From Alistipes sp. (GTDB lineage: Bacteria > Bacteroidota > Bacteroidia > Bacteroidales > Rikenellaceae), in contig JAFYRB010000033.1 in assembly GCA_017559615.1 (NCBI GenBank), positions 1-56,571 of the forward strand: a stretch of 56,571 bases of DNA, in the 5' to 3' direction. The position numbers and the translations under genes were made by a program. Of this stretch, positions 1 through 9,135 are shown in pieces. Each line of letters starts with the position of its first letter. Position 1 is the first letter of the stretch. Under the pieces are notes generated by a model, which had not been told where the DNA came from, did not search any database, and saw only the letters and a list, made by a program, of their open reading frames with translations.

Positions 1-13
1 CGGTGCAAATTAA

Positions 14-21
14 TATATTTG
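14..21 (+). promoter_or_regulatory. Bacteroidetes-type -7 box upstream of trkA
   Basis: The sequence TATATTTG matches the TAnnTTTG consensus and lies about 80 bases before the trkA start. A -33 TTG would fall outside the window, so only half of the promoter can be seen. Confidence 0.4.
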
Positions 22-100
22 CAGAGTAATTTGCAAATGTTGCAGTTCGTCGTTAGATGAAAGGCTCTATTTAATTGTTTTATATTCACTTATTTAGTGT

Positions 101-1441
101 ATGAAGATAGTTATTGCAGGTGCTGGAGATATGGGTACACACCTCTCGAAAATGCTCAGTGGTAATGGTCACGACCTTACAGTTGTGGATGTTGATCCTA
201 AAGCATTGGTTGAGGTGGGAAACCTTGTGGATGTGGTAACCGTAGAGGGTGATACAACGCAGTTCTCGGTGTTGCGTCGCGCGGGTGTGCGAAAGTGTGA
301 CCTCTTTATTGCAGTGCGCTCGGTGGAGAATGATAATATCCTCTCGGCAGTTATGGCAAAGCAACTTGGTGCCAAGAAGGCTATTGCACGTGTCGATAGC
401 AATGAGTATCTCGAGCCTAACAGCAAGGAGGTGTTCATCGATATGGGTATCGACTATCTCTTCTATCCAGAGCAGATTGCAGCTCACGAGGTTATCAATC
501 TTCTTGGTCACACATCCTCTACCGAGTATGTGGACTTTGCTGGCGGAAAACTCTCGATGGTGGCATTCCGTTTGGAGCTTACCTCGCCACTTTTGGGCCG
601 TACGGTGATAGATGCCGATAACGAGGATGAGGATTTGGAGTATCGTGTGGTGGCTATCGTGCGCGGTGCTAGGACAATTATCCCTACTGCGGAGGATAGA
701 TTCGAGGAGGATGATATGGTCTACGCTATTTCGCGTCATAACGCTACGCATAAGGTTGTGGAACTTTCAGGAAGACGTGAGGTGGAGATTCGTAATATGA
801 TGATTCTCGGAGGTTCACGTATTGGCGTGCGTATCGCCAACGAGTTGCAGAATGATGTGAATATTAAGCTTGTTGACTATGATGCCGATAAGGCTTTCCG
901 CCTTGCCGAGCGACTCGATAAGACGCTTATCATCAACGAGGATGGCCGTGATACGGAGGCTATGATGGAGGAGGATCTTGCGGGTATGGATGCCTTTGTT
1001 GCGGTTACGGGACGTAGCGAAACGAATATCCTCGCTGCGATGTTGGCAAAGCGTATGGGCGTGAAGAAGGTGATTGCCGAGGTGGAGAATATCAACTATA
1101 TTTCGCTTGCCGAAAGTATCGGTGTGGATACCATCATCAACAAGAAACTCGTTACAGCGTCGAACATCTTCCGCTTTACGATGACAACCGAGGTGCAGAC
1201 TATCAAGTGCTTAACGGGTAGTCAGGCGGAGGTTATGGAGTTTATCGTGAAGCCAAACTCTCCAGCTACGAAGCATAAGGTTTGTGACCTTGGACTCCCC
1301 GAGGATTCGATAATCGGTGGCGTGGTGCGTGGCGATAGAGTCTTTATCGCGGTGGAGGAGACGCAGATTAATGCCTACGATAGGGTTGTTGTCTTTGCAA
1401 TGCCCGACTCGGTGATGCGCGTGGCGGAGTTCTTCAACTAA
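101..1441 (+). CDS. trkA: Trk system potassium uptake protein TrkA
   Basis: This is the cytosolic NAD-binding regulatory subunit of a Trk/Ktr potassium channel. At 446 aa it has the double-length TrkA layout: two RCK-N Rossmann domains and two RCK-C domains in tandem. The first dinucleotide-binding loop is GAGDMG at residues 7-12 and the second is a GGSRIG loop near residue 235. The family gates a TrkH membrane pore, which is not in this window and may lie upstream of base 1. A -7 box at 14-21 suggests transcription starts here. The gene is complete, and the next gene follows after about 40 bases. Confidence 0.93.
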   Translation: MKIVIAGAGDMGTHLSKMLSGNGHDLTVVDVDPKALVEVGNLVDVVTVEGDTTQFSVLRRAGVRKCDLFIAVRSVENDNILSAVMAKQLGAKKAIARVDSNEYLEPNSKEVFIDMGIDYLFYPEQIAAHEVINLLGHTSSTEYVDFAGGKLSMVAFRLELTSPLLGRTVIDADNEDEDLEYRVVAIVRGARTIIPTAEDRFEEDDMVYAISRHNATHKVVELSGRREVEIRNMMILGGSRIGVRIANELQNDVNIKLVDYDADKAFRLAERLDKTLIINEDGRDTEAMMEEDLAGMDAFVAVTGRSETNILAAMLAKRMGVKKVIAEVENINYISLAESIGVDTIINKKLVTASNIFRFTMTTEVQTIKCLTGSQAEVMEFIVKPNSPATKHKVCDLGLPEDSIIGGVVRGDRVFIAVEETQINAYDRVVVFAMPDSVMRVAEFFN

Positions 1442-1480
1442 AGAATGAAATCGAAAAATATATAACACTAACTCTTAACT

Positions 1481-2101
1481 ATGTACATAGCAATTGCAGG
1501 AAATATCGGTAGCGGAAAAACTACGCTTACCGAGATACTTACAAAGCGTTATGGCGCACAACCTTACTACGAGGATATCGCAAATCCCTATATCAGCGAC
1601 TTTTATGAGGATATGGGACGTTGGTCATTCCACCTTCAGTTGTGGTTCCTCGGAAGCCGTATTCAGCAGACTTTGACGATGTTGGCTGATGGCGCGGATA
1701 ATATCGTGCAGGATAGAACAATCTATGAGGATGCGCATATCTTTGCCGATAATCTCCACTCTATGGGACTTATGGCGAGCCGCGACTTCGACACCTATAT
1801 GAAGATGTTTAATATCGAGCAGGCGCTTCTTCCAAAGCCCGATGTGTTGATATACCTCAAGGCGAGTGTTCCTACGCTTATTTCGCAGATTAAGATGCGC
1901 GGTAGAGAGTATGAGCAGAATATTGATGAGGATTATTTGAGCCGCCTGAATGAGAAGTACAACAACTGGATAGAGAATATCTACGAGGGCCGTGTGCTTG
2001 TTGTGGATAAGGATGTTGATGATTTCGTGGCTAACCCCGAGATTATCGACCGTATCTGTGCTTCGGTGGAGGAGATGTGTAATGGTAAGAGACAATTGTA
2101 G
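1481..2101 (+). CDS. Deoxynucleoside kinase
   Basis: The 206-aa protein begins with a P-loop, GNIGSGKTTL, at residues 7-16. It continues with the dNK/dGK-family pattern, including a QDRTIYED stretch (the ERS/DRS-like substrate site) and an arginine-rich lid near RGREYEQ. Such enzymes phosphorylate deoxynucleosides with ATP in the cytosolic salvage pathway. Substrate choice (dA, dG, dC or dT) cannot be read from the sequence. The gene is co-directional with trkA and with the rRNA methylase that starts 24 bases later. Confidence 0.9.
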   Translation: MYIAIAGNIGSGKTTLTEILTKRYGAQPYYEDIANPYISDFYEDMGRWSFHLQLWFLGSRIQQTLTMLADGADNIVQDRTIYEDAHIFADNLHSMGLMASRDFDTYMKMFNIEQALLPKPDVLIYLKASVPTLISQIKMRGREYEQNIDEDYLSRLNEKYNNWIENIYEGRVLVVDKDVDDFVANPEIIDRICASVEEMCNGKRQL

Positions 2102-2125
2102 TTAAAGTAATACGTTAGATAATCA

Positions 2126-3487
2126 ATGGCAAGACCACTTCCAGAGGAGTTTGTGCGCTCGATGCGTGAGATGCTGGGTGACGATGCGGAGAGATTATTC
2201 TCGGCTCTTGATACCCCTGCCGAGGTGTCGATAAGGGTTAACCCTGCCAAGCCCGCCGAGGTTTTCGAGGGTGAGGCAATAGGGTGGTCGCCAAATGGCA
2301 GATACCTCGCCGAGCGTCCACAGTTCACGCTCGATCCGTTGATGCACGGTGGTGCTTACTACGTGCAGGAGGCCTCGTCGCAGTTTGTGGCACACATTCT
2401 TCGTCAGGATAACCTTGAGGGGGGACGAGTGTTGGATATGTGTGCTGCGCCAGGTGGTAAGACTACAGTCTATTCATCGTTGGTTGGTCGCGAGGGCCTT
2501 GTGGTGGCGAATGATATAAATCGTGGTCGTACACTGGCACTCTCGGATAATGTGCAGCGATGGGGTATGGGAAATGTCGTTGTTACGTGCAACGAGCCTG
2601 AACATATCGGAGCCTTTGAGCAGTGGTTTGATGTTGTGGCGGTGGATGCTCCTTGCTCGGGTGAGGGTATGTTCCGCAAGATGGATGAGGCACGTGAGGA
2701 GTGGACACCCGCATCTGTGGAGCAATGTGTGGCGCGTCAGCGTGATATCCTTGCGGAGGCGTGGCGAGCATTGCGCCCAGGAGGTAAACTTATATATAGC
2801 ACCTGCACCTTCAATGATCGTGAGGATGAGGGCGTTGTGCGTTGGCTTGTGGAGGAGTATGGTGATGAGATTGTAGCTGCAGAGAGAGTCGAGACGGAGG
2901 ATAAGTGGGGTATTGTACGTAGCGATATAGGCCCATTTCAGTGTTTCCATTTCTATCCTCATAGCGCACGTGGCGAGGGTTTCTTTGCTGCTGTGGCGTG
3001 TAAGGCCGAGGGTGTGACAAAGCGCCGTACACCAAAGGGACGACGTAAGGTATTTACCACGTTGCAGAGCAAGGACTTAGCTGAAGTATCACGTTGGGTG
3101 GATGATGCTAAGACGATGAGTTTCAGATATGTGGGCGATGTTGTATATGGCTATAATAGCGCAGTGATGGAGGATGTCACACAGCTCTCGGAGTCACTTT
3201 CAGTGGTATACTCTGGTGTTGCTATGGGACAGATTTTCAAGGGTACGCTGAAGCCTGAACACTCGTTGGCGCTCTTTGTAGGTCGCAACAGGGATGTTGT
3301 TACGGAGGTGGAGCTATCGTTGGAGGATGCGCAAAACTACTTGCGTAGACAGGATATTGATGCTAAACAGTTTAGCGAGGGTGTGAATGTTGTTACATAT
3401 AAGGGTGTTGCCATAGGTTTTATCAAGCGTATTGGCGCACGTTGTAACAATATGTATCCCAAGGATTTGAGAATATTAAACTTATAA
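2126..3487 (+). CDS. RsmF/NOL1-type rRNA cytosine-C5 methyltransferase
   Basis: This 453-aa protein of the NOL1/NOP2/sun family uses SAM to methylate a cytosine C5 in rRNA. Visible motifs are the SAM-binding CAAPGGKT near residue 106, DAPCSGEGMF near residue 174 with Cys177, and STCTF with Cys227. The two cysteines are the catalytic and product-release residues of the family. The C-terminal 150 residues resemble the RsmF/PUA-like RNA-binding extension. The protein is a little shorter than E. coli RsmF. It is packed between the nucleoside kinase and a MerR regulator, 12 bases before the latter. Confidence 0.9.
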   Translation: MARPLPEEFVRSMREMLGDDAERLFSALDTPAEVSIRVNPAKPAEVFEGEAIGWSPNGRYLAERPQFTLDPLMHGGAYYVQEASSQFVAHILRQDNLEGGRVLDMCAAPGGKTTVYSSLVGREGLVVANDINRGRTLALSDNVQRWGMGNVVVTCNEPEHIGAFEQWFDVVAVDAPCSGEGMFRKMDEAREEWTPASVEQCVARQRDILAEAWRALRPGGKLIYSTCTFNDREDEGVVRWLVEEYGDEIVAAERVETEDKWGIVRSDIGPFQCFHFYPHSARGEGFFAAVACKAEGVTKRRTPKGRRKVFTTLQSKDLAEVSRWVDDAKTMSFRYVGDVVYGYNSAVMEDVTQLSESLSVVYSGVAMGQIFKGTLKPEHSLALFVGRNRDVVTEVELSLEDAQNYLRRQDIDAKQFSEGVNVVTYKGVAIGFIKRIGARCNNMYPKDLRILNL

Positions 3488-3499
3488 ATAAGTGTAGAT

Positions 3500-4078
3500 A
3501 TGGCAAAGCTACTTTATTCGATGGGTGAGGTAACCGAGATGTTTGATGTAAACGCATCACTCATCCGCTATTGGGAGTCGAAATTCGACTGCATTCGACC
3601 TCATAAGAATAAGAAGGGTAACAGAATGTTTACCGCTTCGGATGTTGAGAATTTGAAACTTATATATCACCTCGTTAAGGAGAAGGGTATGACCCTCGAG
3701 GGTGCGAATATGGCGATGAAGCGCCGTGGTAAGAGCGTGCAGCGTGATGTCTCAATCTTGGAGCGTTTGCAGAATATTCGTGCTATGTTGTTGGAGGTGC
3801 GTGAGTCGTTGGGTGATAACTCGCCAGTGGAGTATGAGGCACCTATCGAGACTATGTCGGAGCTTATCTCGGATGTGGAGAGCGAGGCGAAGGCTGAGGT
3901 TGTGGAGGGTGTAACAACACCTGAACCAACGCCCGAGGAGCCACAGCCAAAGCGTCGCGGCCGTCCACGTAAGGTTGTTGAACCAGCTGAGGATCAGCAG
4001 AGCGTGGCACGTCGCCGTAAGCCAAAGAAGAGTGAGGAGAAGGAGCTATTCCCATTCTACGAGCAGTCACTATTCTAA
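3500..4078 (+). CDS. MerR-family transcriptional regulator with AT-hook-like tail
   Basis: Residues 3-70 form a MerR-type winged helix-turn-helix (YSMGEVTEMF, ASLIRYWESKF, GNRMFTASDVENLKLI). A coiled segment follows near residues 75-100. The C-terminus is acidic and proline-rich, then strongly basic, with KRRGRPRK near residue 153. That contains the RGRP core of an AT-hook, which binds the minor groove of AT-rich DNA. There is no obvious cysteine effector site like those of metal or redox MerR members. The target is unknown. The protein is 192 aa and sits 12 bases after the rRNA methylase. Confidence 0.82.
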   Translation: MAKLLYSMGEVTEMFDVNASLIRYWESKFDCIRPHKNKKGNRMFTASDVENLKLIYHLVKEKGMTLEGANMAMKRRGKSVQRDVSILERLQNIRAMLLEVRESLGDNSPVEYEAPIETMSELISDVESEAKAEVVEGVTTPEPTPEEPQPKRRGRPRKVVEPAEDQQSVARRRKPKKSEEKELFPFYEQSLF

Positions 4079-4090
4079 ACTCATAACGCG

Positions 4091-4882
4091 ATGAAGATTA
4101 GAGATATAGCTGCTGCAATCGAGGAGTTTGCACCTTTGGCATTGCAGGCAGACTATGATAATTCGGGCCTTGTTGTAGGTCGTCTTGATGACGAGGTACA
4201 CAAGGCGCTCCTTGCGGTGGATGTTACCGAGGAGGTGTTGGACGAGGCAGAGAAGGAGGGTTGTGATATTATCATCACGCACCACCCGATAATCTTTGCT
4301 CCGTTGAAGCGTCTAAACTCGGCAACGTATGTGGAGCGTTGTGTGGAGCGTGCTATACGTAGCGGCATCGCGCTGTATGCTTGTCACACCAATCTCGATA
4401 GTACGGTAAATGGTATGAGCTGGCAGGTGGGCTCGATGATTGGCCTCGATGCGATGACGGTGCTTGAGCCACGCCGCGATAACCCTGCGGTGGGCTATGG
4501 AGTGGTAGGTGTGTTGTCTCGCCCCGAGAATATTAAGGCGCTCTTGTCGCGTGTGAAGAGTATCTTCGATGTTGGTGCGATACGTTATAGCGATATCCCT
4601 TCGGAGGATATGATGGTGCGCCGTGTGGCGATATGTACTGGCGCTGGACGCTCGCTTATCAGCGAGGCTCTGGCTGCCGAGGCCGACCTATACATAACCG
4701 CAGATTTGCGCTACAACGACTTTATGATGGGCGAAAATCGTATGGTTATTGCAGATATTGGACATTTTGAGAGCGAATTTTGTGCAATTCGCATCTTAGA
4801 TGATGTATTATCAAAAAAAATGTGTAACTTTGCCGTTCGCAGGAGCGTATGCTCACGAAACCCTATACACTACTTATTCTAA
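4091..4882 (+). CDS. Nif3-like dinuclear metal centre protein
   Basis: The 263-aa protein belongs to the Nif3/YbgI/DUF34 family. Visible features are the N-terminal YDNSGLVVG motif, ITHHPIIF with metal-ligand histidines near residues 62-63, and ACHTNLDS near residue 97. The C-terminal block contains GHFESE and ends with FAVRRS...NPIHYLF. These proteins form hexameric toroids with a two-metal site. They have been linked to cofactor or GTP-cyclohydrolase-like chemistry, but no firm reaction is established. The gene is followed by a zinc-ribbon coiled-coil gene. Its 3' end also contains a -7-like box (4825-4832). Confidence 0.88.
   Translation: MKIRDIAAAIEEFAPLALQADYDNSGLVVGRLDDEVHKALLAVDVTEEVLDEAEKEGCDIIITHHPIIFAPLKRLNSATYVERCVERAIRSGIALYACHTNLDSTVNGMSWQVGSMIGLDAMTVLEPRRDNPAVGYGVVGVLSRPENIKALLSRVKSIFDVGAIRYSDIPSEDMMVRRVAICTGAGRSLISEALAAEADLYITADLRYNDFMMGENRMVIADIGHFESEFCAIRILDDVLSKKMCNFAVRRSVCSRNPIHYLF
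4825..4832 (+). promoter_or_regulatory. Possible internal -7 box inside the nif3-like gene
   Basis: TAACTTTG, a perfect TAnnTTTG match, lies inside the coding region about 77 bases before the zinc-ribbon gene at 4909. It could give that gene its own promoter. No convincing TTG is seen 20 bp upstream. Confidence 0.3.
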
Positions 4883-4908
4883 GAATAAATAACTAATAGA
4901 TTTACTAT

Positions 4909-5649
4909 ATGGCACAGAAGAAGACAAACGATGTTGACTACTCGATGCAGGAGAAGATTATGGCTCTTTATGAGTTGCAGAAGATTGACTCTGCTATCGA
5001 CGAGATTAACAAGATTAAGGGTGAGCTTCCTCTCGAGGTTCAGGATCTTGAGGATGAGCTTGCTGGTCTCAACACTCGTATTGAGAATATCAACGCAGAG
5101 ATTGAGGAGCTTAACTCGTTGATTCGTCAGCGTAAGCGCGAGGTAGACCAGGCTCGCATTATGATTGGCAACTACAAGGAGCAGCAGAATAATGTTCGTA
5201 ACAACCGCGAGTACGATGCCATCACAAAGGAGATAGAGTATCAGGAGCTTGAGATTGAGCTTGCTGAGAAGCGTCTTAAGGAGTACACCGCACAGATTAA
5301 GGCGAAGAAGGCTATCATCGACGAGACTAATACCCTTATCGAGGAGCGTTCTATCGACTATAAGGCAAAGAAGGCGGAGCTTGACTCTATCGAGGCAGAG
5401 ACTGCACAGCAGATTGCAGAGCTTACTGCAAAGGCAGAGAAGGCAAAGGAGCCTATCGACGAGCGTCTTTTGGTTGCTTACAACAGCATCCGCAACAATG
5501 TGCGTAACGGTCTTGCAGTAGTAACCGTAACACGTGATGCTTGTGGTGGTTGCTTCAACCGTATCCCTCCACAGCGCCAGGTGGATATCCGTCAGGGTAA
5601 GAAGCTTATCGTTTGTGAGTATTGTGGTCGTATTCTCGTAAGCGAGTAA
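4909..5649 (+). CDS. C4-type zinc-ribbon coiled-coil protein (CT398-like)
   Basis: The first 190 of 246 residues are a long, highly charged helical hairpin (repeated heptads rich in E, I, L and K), predicted as an antiparallel coiled coil. The C-terminus carries a four-cysteine zinc ribbon, CGGCFN near residue 210 and CEYCGR near residue 238. This is the layout of the CT398/FlgZ-like family, which binds RNA-polymerase sigma factors or nucleic acid in other bacteria; the role here is not known. It lies 26 bases after the Nif3-like gene, a common pairing in Bacteroidetes. Confidence 0.85.
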   Translation: MAQKKTNDVDYSMQEKIMALYELQKIDSAIDEINKIKGELPLEVQDLEDELAGLNTRIENINAEIEELNSLIRQRKREVDQARIMIGNYKEQQNNVRNNREYDAITKEIEYQELEIELAEKRLKEYTAQIKAKKAIIDETNTLIEERSIDYKAKKAELDSIEAETAQQIAELTAKAEKAKEPIDERLLVAYNSIRNNVRNGLAVVTVTRDACGGCFNRIPPQRQVDIRQGKKLIVCEYCGRILVSE

Positions 5650-5684
5650 TCGAACAAGTAGGGTAGTTATACTGCCAAAAAGAG

Positions 5685-5730
5685 AAGATGCGAAGGGAGG
5701 GCGAGGAGTTCTCATTCGCATCTTTTTTTT
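5685..5730 (+). terminator. Rho-independent terminator after zinc-ribbon gene
   Basis: An inverted repeat, AAGATGCGAA at 5685-5694 and TTCGCATCTT at 5715-5724, is followed by a run of T. It closes the trkA to zinc-ribbon gene cluster. Confidence 0.75.
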
Positions 5731-5756
5731 ATGCAATATCACTGCAAAGGATAGGA

Positions 5757-5793
5757 TAAAAAAACGAGGGCCGAAACCCTCGTTTTTTTTTTT
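5757..5793. terminator. Bidirectional hairpin terminator between convergent genes
   Basis: ACGAGGG and CCCTCGT pair around a CCGAAA loop, with an A-run before and a T-run after. It can therefore stop transcription from both sides. It lies just beyond the end of the minus-strand lipoprotein gene at 5810. Confidence 0.8.
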
Positions 5794-5809
5794 GTGCGTA
5801 GCGATGTTA

Positions 5810-7330
5810 TTACTTTGTAGTGAATGGCTCAACCTCAAAGAATGTTACACCCTTGTTCATATCCTCAACCAATACGCACATCGTATATGAGGTGTTGTAG
5901 TTAAGGTATTCCCACTTGTAGTCATATGTTGTTGCCATAAACTGACGCTTCGAGTCGTGGCTCAAGGCAGGGATAAATGCAATCATACACTCCTCGTATG
6001 ACGAGAAACCTACCTGCGCATACTCGCCAGATTTAATCTCCTCGATACGCTGTGTTGGTAATATTGCCACATAGCAGCACCATACGTTCTCGCCAAAGAT
6101 ACAGTCGAAGGTGACGTTATTGCTGTTAATCTCCTTAATGTTGATATCTACGCTACCTGTACCCGCCGCAGGCTCCTCGGTACGTACCTGAACAATCTCA
6201 ACACCGCCAAGAAGACTATTCTCCTGTCCCTCGCTGGTATCCATCAATGCAGCAAGGATGATGTAGTCAGTTGATGACATAGCCTCCATTATCAAGCCTG
6301 GAACGTGTTCACACTCCTTGCCATTCTCCCAGTTGAAGGTGCGTGTACCATCGAGCATAAAGCCATATGTTACAACCCAAGCACCTGGGTTTGAACTTGT
6401 CATATCGTAGACACGCTTATCTACAACCGAGCAACGCCAATACTGTCCCTCCTCGGCATTGATGCGGAACTGGAACGATGTAGAGCCAACCTTCAAAACC
6501 TCGATAAGCTCCTCCGAGCCATTGTCATCGCCCTTTGGAACAGATGCTCCCGAGAGTGGACCATTGTAGTATGCCTGAATGGTCTTTGAGGAGCCATCCT
6601 CCAAATAGGTAAGCAACATATAGATTGCATACTGACCATTTGCAATATCTACGGTTACGTAGCCATCGGTGAAGTTGTAACCCTCGCCATCGGTACTCTT
6701 GCCCACAGGAATATATCCAGATGTATCAGTGAAGATGGTGTAAGGATGGTAGTTCGTAGCGAAGGTGTACTGACCATATGGGAAGTAGCTGCTCATAGTC
6801 TCATCAAGGGTATAGAAATCCAAGATGATGCGGTCGCCATTATCGCGTACGAAGGTTACGTAGTAGTTGTAAACCTCATACCAACGACCATCCTTCGTCT
6901 TCTCGATTACGATATTCTCCACGCCCTCAATTTCAGGAAGCTCGAAGTTATCATCGTTATTGTCGCCATTGTTATTGCTGCCCTCTTTAGTCTCCATCAT
7001 AAGAGGCTTCATAATAATGCTCTTGCCCGAACGTGCCGCAGCAACAACATAGTACTTCGTTTTTGGCTGAAGATCCTTGATAGTGATAACACCACCATCA
7101 GTTGCAGTACCCTCGCTCAAAACCGTATCGACAGAGATATTCTCGCCATCGTAGAGCATATATGCACACTCATCAGCCTCAACGTTGATGACAAAGGTGA
7201 TAGATGATGCAGTAGTGTCTACAGGTAGAATCTCAAGCGTAGCGGTAGCATTCTTGTCGCTATTGTTGCAACCCACTGCGAAAGTTGCCATAGCAAACAT
7301 CAAAAGCAGTGATTTCAAAATATTTCTCAT
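5810..7330 (-). CDS. Surface lipoprotein with fibronectin-III-like domains
   Basis: The 506-aa protein has a lipoprotein signal ending in a lipobox (ATFAVGC), so Cys21 is the probable lipidated residue. A serine/aspartate/asparagine-rich stretch follows, typical of exported Bacteroidetes lipoproteins. Residues 30-115 look like an FN3-type beta-sandwich (ITFVINVEADECAYMLYDG; LQPKTKYYVVAAARSG), followed by an acidic linker GDNNDDNFE. At least two further beta-rich repeats follow; segments starting near residues 280 and 395 resemble the first. No enzyme motif was seen, so a binding or adhesin role is only a guess. It starts 33 bases after the neighbouring lipoprotein gene and is probably co-transcribed with it. 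Confidence 0.7.
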   Translation of the reverse strand: MRNILKSLLLMFAMATFAVGCNNSDKNATATLEILPVDTTASSITFVINVEADECAYMLYDGENISVDTVLSEGTATDGGVITIKDLQPKTKYYVVAAARSGKSIIMKPLMMETKEGSNNNGDNNDDNFELPEIEGVENIVIEKTKDGRWYEVYNYYVTFVRDNGDRIILDFYTLDETMSSYFPYGQYTFATNYHPYTIFTDTSGYIPVGKSTDGEGYNFTDGYVTVDIANGQYAIYMLLTYLEDGSSKTIQAYYNGPLSGASVPKGDDNGSEELIEVLKVGSTSFQFRINAEEGQYWRCSVVDKRVYDMTSSNPGAWVVTYGFMLDGTRTFNWENGKECEHVPGLIMEAMSSTDYIILAALMDTSEGQENSLLGGVEIVQVRTEEPAAGTGSVDINIKEINSNNVTFDCIFGENVWCCYVAILPTQRIEEIKSGEYAQVGFSSYEECMIAFIPALSHDSKRQFMATTYDYKWEYLNYNTSYTMCVLVEDMNKGVTFFEVEPFTTK

Positions 7331-7363
7331 AATACCTATATATAATATATATGTTAGCGTTTG

Positions 7364-8656
7364 TTAGTCCTTCTCGATAACACCAGTCCAGTTGCAAGTG
7401 ATGTTATTGCCCTTAAAGTCGTAGCCGTCGAGGATTACGGTGTGGGTGCCATCGCCATTGTCGATGAATTCGGCAGTACCACTCTTAATCATCGCATAGT
7501 TCTTATAACCACTTGCCGAGCTACCGCCATACTCGTATAACCAGCTACCTACGGCCTGTGCATACTTGTTTGTGAAGCCCGCAACCATTACCATCTTACC
7601 AGGTTTGTCGGAGATAGTGTACTTGCCTGCAAACTTACCATCTGAAGATTGGTTGTTGGTAACAAGGTCGAACTGAAGGGTGTCGCCATATACGTAACCA
7701 GCCGACTTATTCATAATATAGATAGTGTAGTTAGAGTAGCCTGTTTGCCAGTAGTCGCCCTCGTAACCCCACTTAGCACGATGCTCGCCCTCGAAGGTTA
7801 CGTGGCGGTCGCAGTCGAGTGTTGACTGTGCCTCGCCCTGCTCATCGTTGTCATCGTCTGAATCATCGTCGTTAACATCCTCCAACGTAAGGTCGCCAAC
7901 GAAGGTTACCTTGTGTACCTTGCCGTTGATTGTAGCAACAAGAGTGATTGAGTTCTCCGACACAACCATCGTAGCATCGGTCATCTTTATCGACTCCGAT
8001 GTCTCTACGTTATCTGTGGTAAGGATAAGCTGGCTGTTGTTTGTAATAGAGTATGCCTTGCCGCCATTTGAGCCATCGTTCGAGCTATCAAAGGTATAGG
8101 TACCAAGTGGAAGCGATGCTGTGTGGTTGGCTGGTGAGAAGCAGTCGATGTAGTAGTATGTACCATTAGGATATGCCTGACCGCCATTGTTTAGGCCCTG
8201 ATCCGATAGGAAGAAGGCAAAACGGTCCGAGCCCTCGCCATAATTCTCACCGTAGTAGTAGCCGTCGAGGCAATCTGCACGGAAGGTTACATCCGTATTG
8301 CCGCCAATGTTTGAGCCAGCAGCCTGACGGAAGACAATAAGTGTGGTGAAGTCGCCATTTCCAGCAGCGACCTCGACAACCGAACTACGTGCATCGCCTG
8401 TTGTATTAACCTTGAAGTTAACGATGATGATGCCTGACGCTGGAGTCTTGATTGATGCGATTGCCTCCTTACCCTCGAGGATAGTTGTGGTTACGGCATC
8501 AAAGCCTGTGTAGGTGACATATACGTCGCCACCATTTGCATCAACATCATACTGCTTGCCAGAGGTGATTACCAAACCCTGCTCCGCATTCTGAGGCTCG
8601 CAAGCAACAAAGAGTGTCACCATTGCGAGTGCAAGAATTGAGAAAATCTGTTTCAT
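7364..8656 (-). CDS. Surface lipoprotein with BACON-like N-terminal domain
   Basis: The 430-aa protein has a signal peptide ending TLFVAC (Cys19 lipidated). Residues 25-115 resemble a BACON or Ig-like beta domain (VDANGGDVYVTYTG; VNFKVNTTGDARSSVVEV; IVFRQAAG), as often found in Bacteroidetes carbohydrate or mucin-binding proteins. The middle has an acidic DDDSDDDNDEQ linker near residue 265. Beta-rich segments on either side of it share a layout, suggesting an internal duplication. There is no catalytic motif. It is the first gene of a two-lipoprotein unit, and no clear TAnnTTTG box is seen directly upstream. Confidence 0.68.
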   Translation of the reverse strand: MKQIFSILALAMVTLFVACEPQNAEQGLVITSGKQYDVDANGGDVYVTYTGFDAVTTTILEGKEAIASIKTPASGIIIVNFKVNTTGDARSSVVEVAAGNGDFTTLIVFRQAAGSNIGGNTDVTFRADCLDGYYYGENYGEGSDRFAFFLSDQGLNNGGQAYPNGTYYYIDCFSPANHTASLPLGTYTFDSSNDGSNGGKAYSITNNSQLILTTDNVETSESIKMTDATMVVSENSITLVATINGKVHKVTFVGDLTLEDVNDDDSDDDNDEQGEAQSTLDCDRHVTFEGEHRAKWGYEGDYWQTGYSNYTIYIMNKSAGYVYGDTLQFDLVTNNQSSDGKFAGKYTISDKPGKMVMVAGFTNKYAQAVGSWLYEYGGSSASGYKNYAMIKSGTAEFIDNGDGTHTVILDGYDFKGNNITCNWTGVIEKD

Positions 8657-8702
8657 TTGTTAATATTATTTTAGTTGTTATTCCTTTGCGTGTTAAACGG
8701 AA

Positions 8703-8738
8703 AAGGCGGGGTGTAGACCTCAATCTACCCCCCCCCTC
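8703..8738 (-). terminator. Possible weak terminator downstream of panD
   Basis: On the minus strand a G-run and TAGA pair with TCTA and a C-rich arm, leaving a bulge, and are followed by only four T residues. It may attenuate read-through from panD into the lipoprotein genes, but the T-tract is short. Confidence 0.35.
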
Positions 8739-8766
8739 GGTTTGATGTATATATCTGAATATCAGA

Positions 8767-9117
8767 CTATAATAGTCGGTTTGTCTGCTCGTCTGGGAAC
8801 ACAACCTTAGGCACGAAGGTCTTTGCCTCCTCGAAGTCCATAAAGCCGTAACCCATAATGATTACGATGTCGCCAACCGCGGTCTTGCGTGCTGCAGCGC
8901 CATTGAGGCAGATGCAACCGCTGCCACGCTCACCCTTGATGACGTAGGTCTCGATGCGCTCGCCATTGTTGTTGTTCACAATCTGCACCTTCTCGCCCTC
9001 GATAAGGCCTGCGGCATCCATCAAATCCTCGTCGATGGTGATGCTGCCAACGTAGTTGAGATTCGACTCGGTAACACGTACACGGTGAATCTTCGATTTC
9101 ATTCTCTCTATAAACAT
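8767..9117 (-). CDS. panD: Aspartate 1-decarboxylase proenzyme
   Basis: PanD makes beta-alanine for pantothenate and CoA. The 116-aa protein has the self-cleavage site YVGS with Gly24-Ser25; Ser25 becomes the catalytic pyruvoyl group. Other conserved parts are [32 protein letters not shown] and the LNGAAAR loop. I chose the first ATG because the resulting N-terminus places Ser25 at its usual position. The gene lies 18 bases after panC and shares its transcript. Confidence 0.95.
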   Translation of the reverse strand: MFIERMKSKIHRVRVTESNLNYVGSITIDEDLMDAAGLIEGEKVQIVNNNNGERIETYVIKGERGSGCICLNGAAARKTAVGDIVIIMGYGFMDFEEAKTFVPKVVFPDEQTNRLL

Positions 9118-9135
9118 AGTTTGGGTAGTTTCGGT

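Noticed and set aside
7353..7368. The 16-base word GTTAGCGTTTGTTAGT also occurs at 50533-50548
   Set aside because: A match of this length once in a window of this size can arise by chance, and the surroundings are unrelated.
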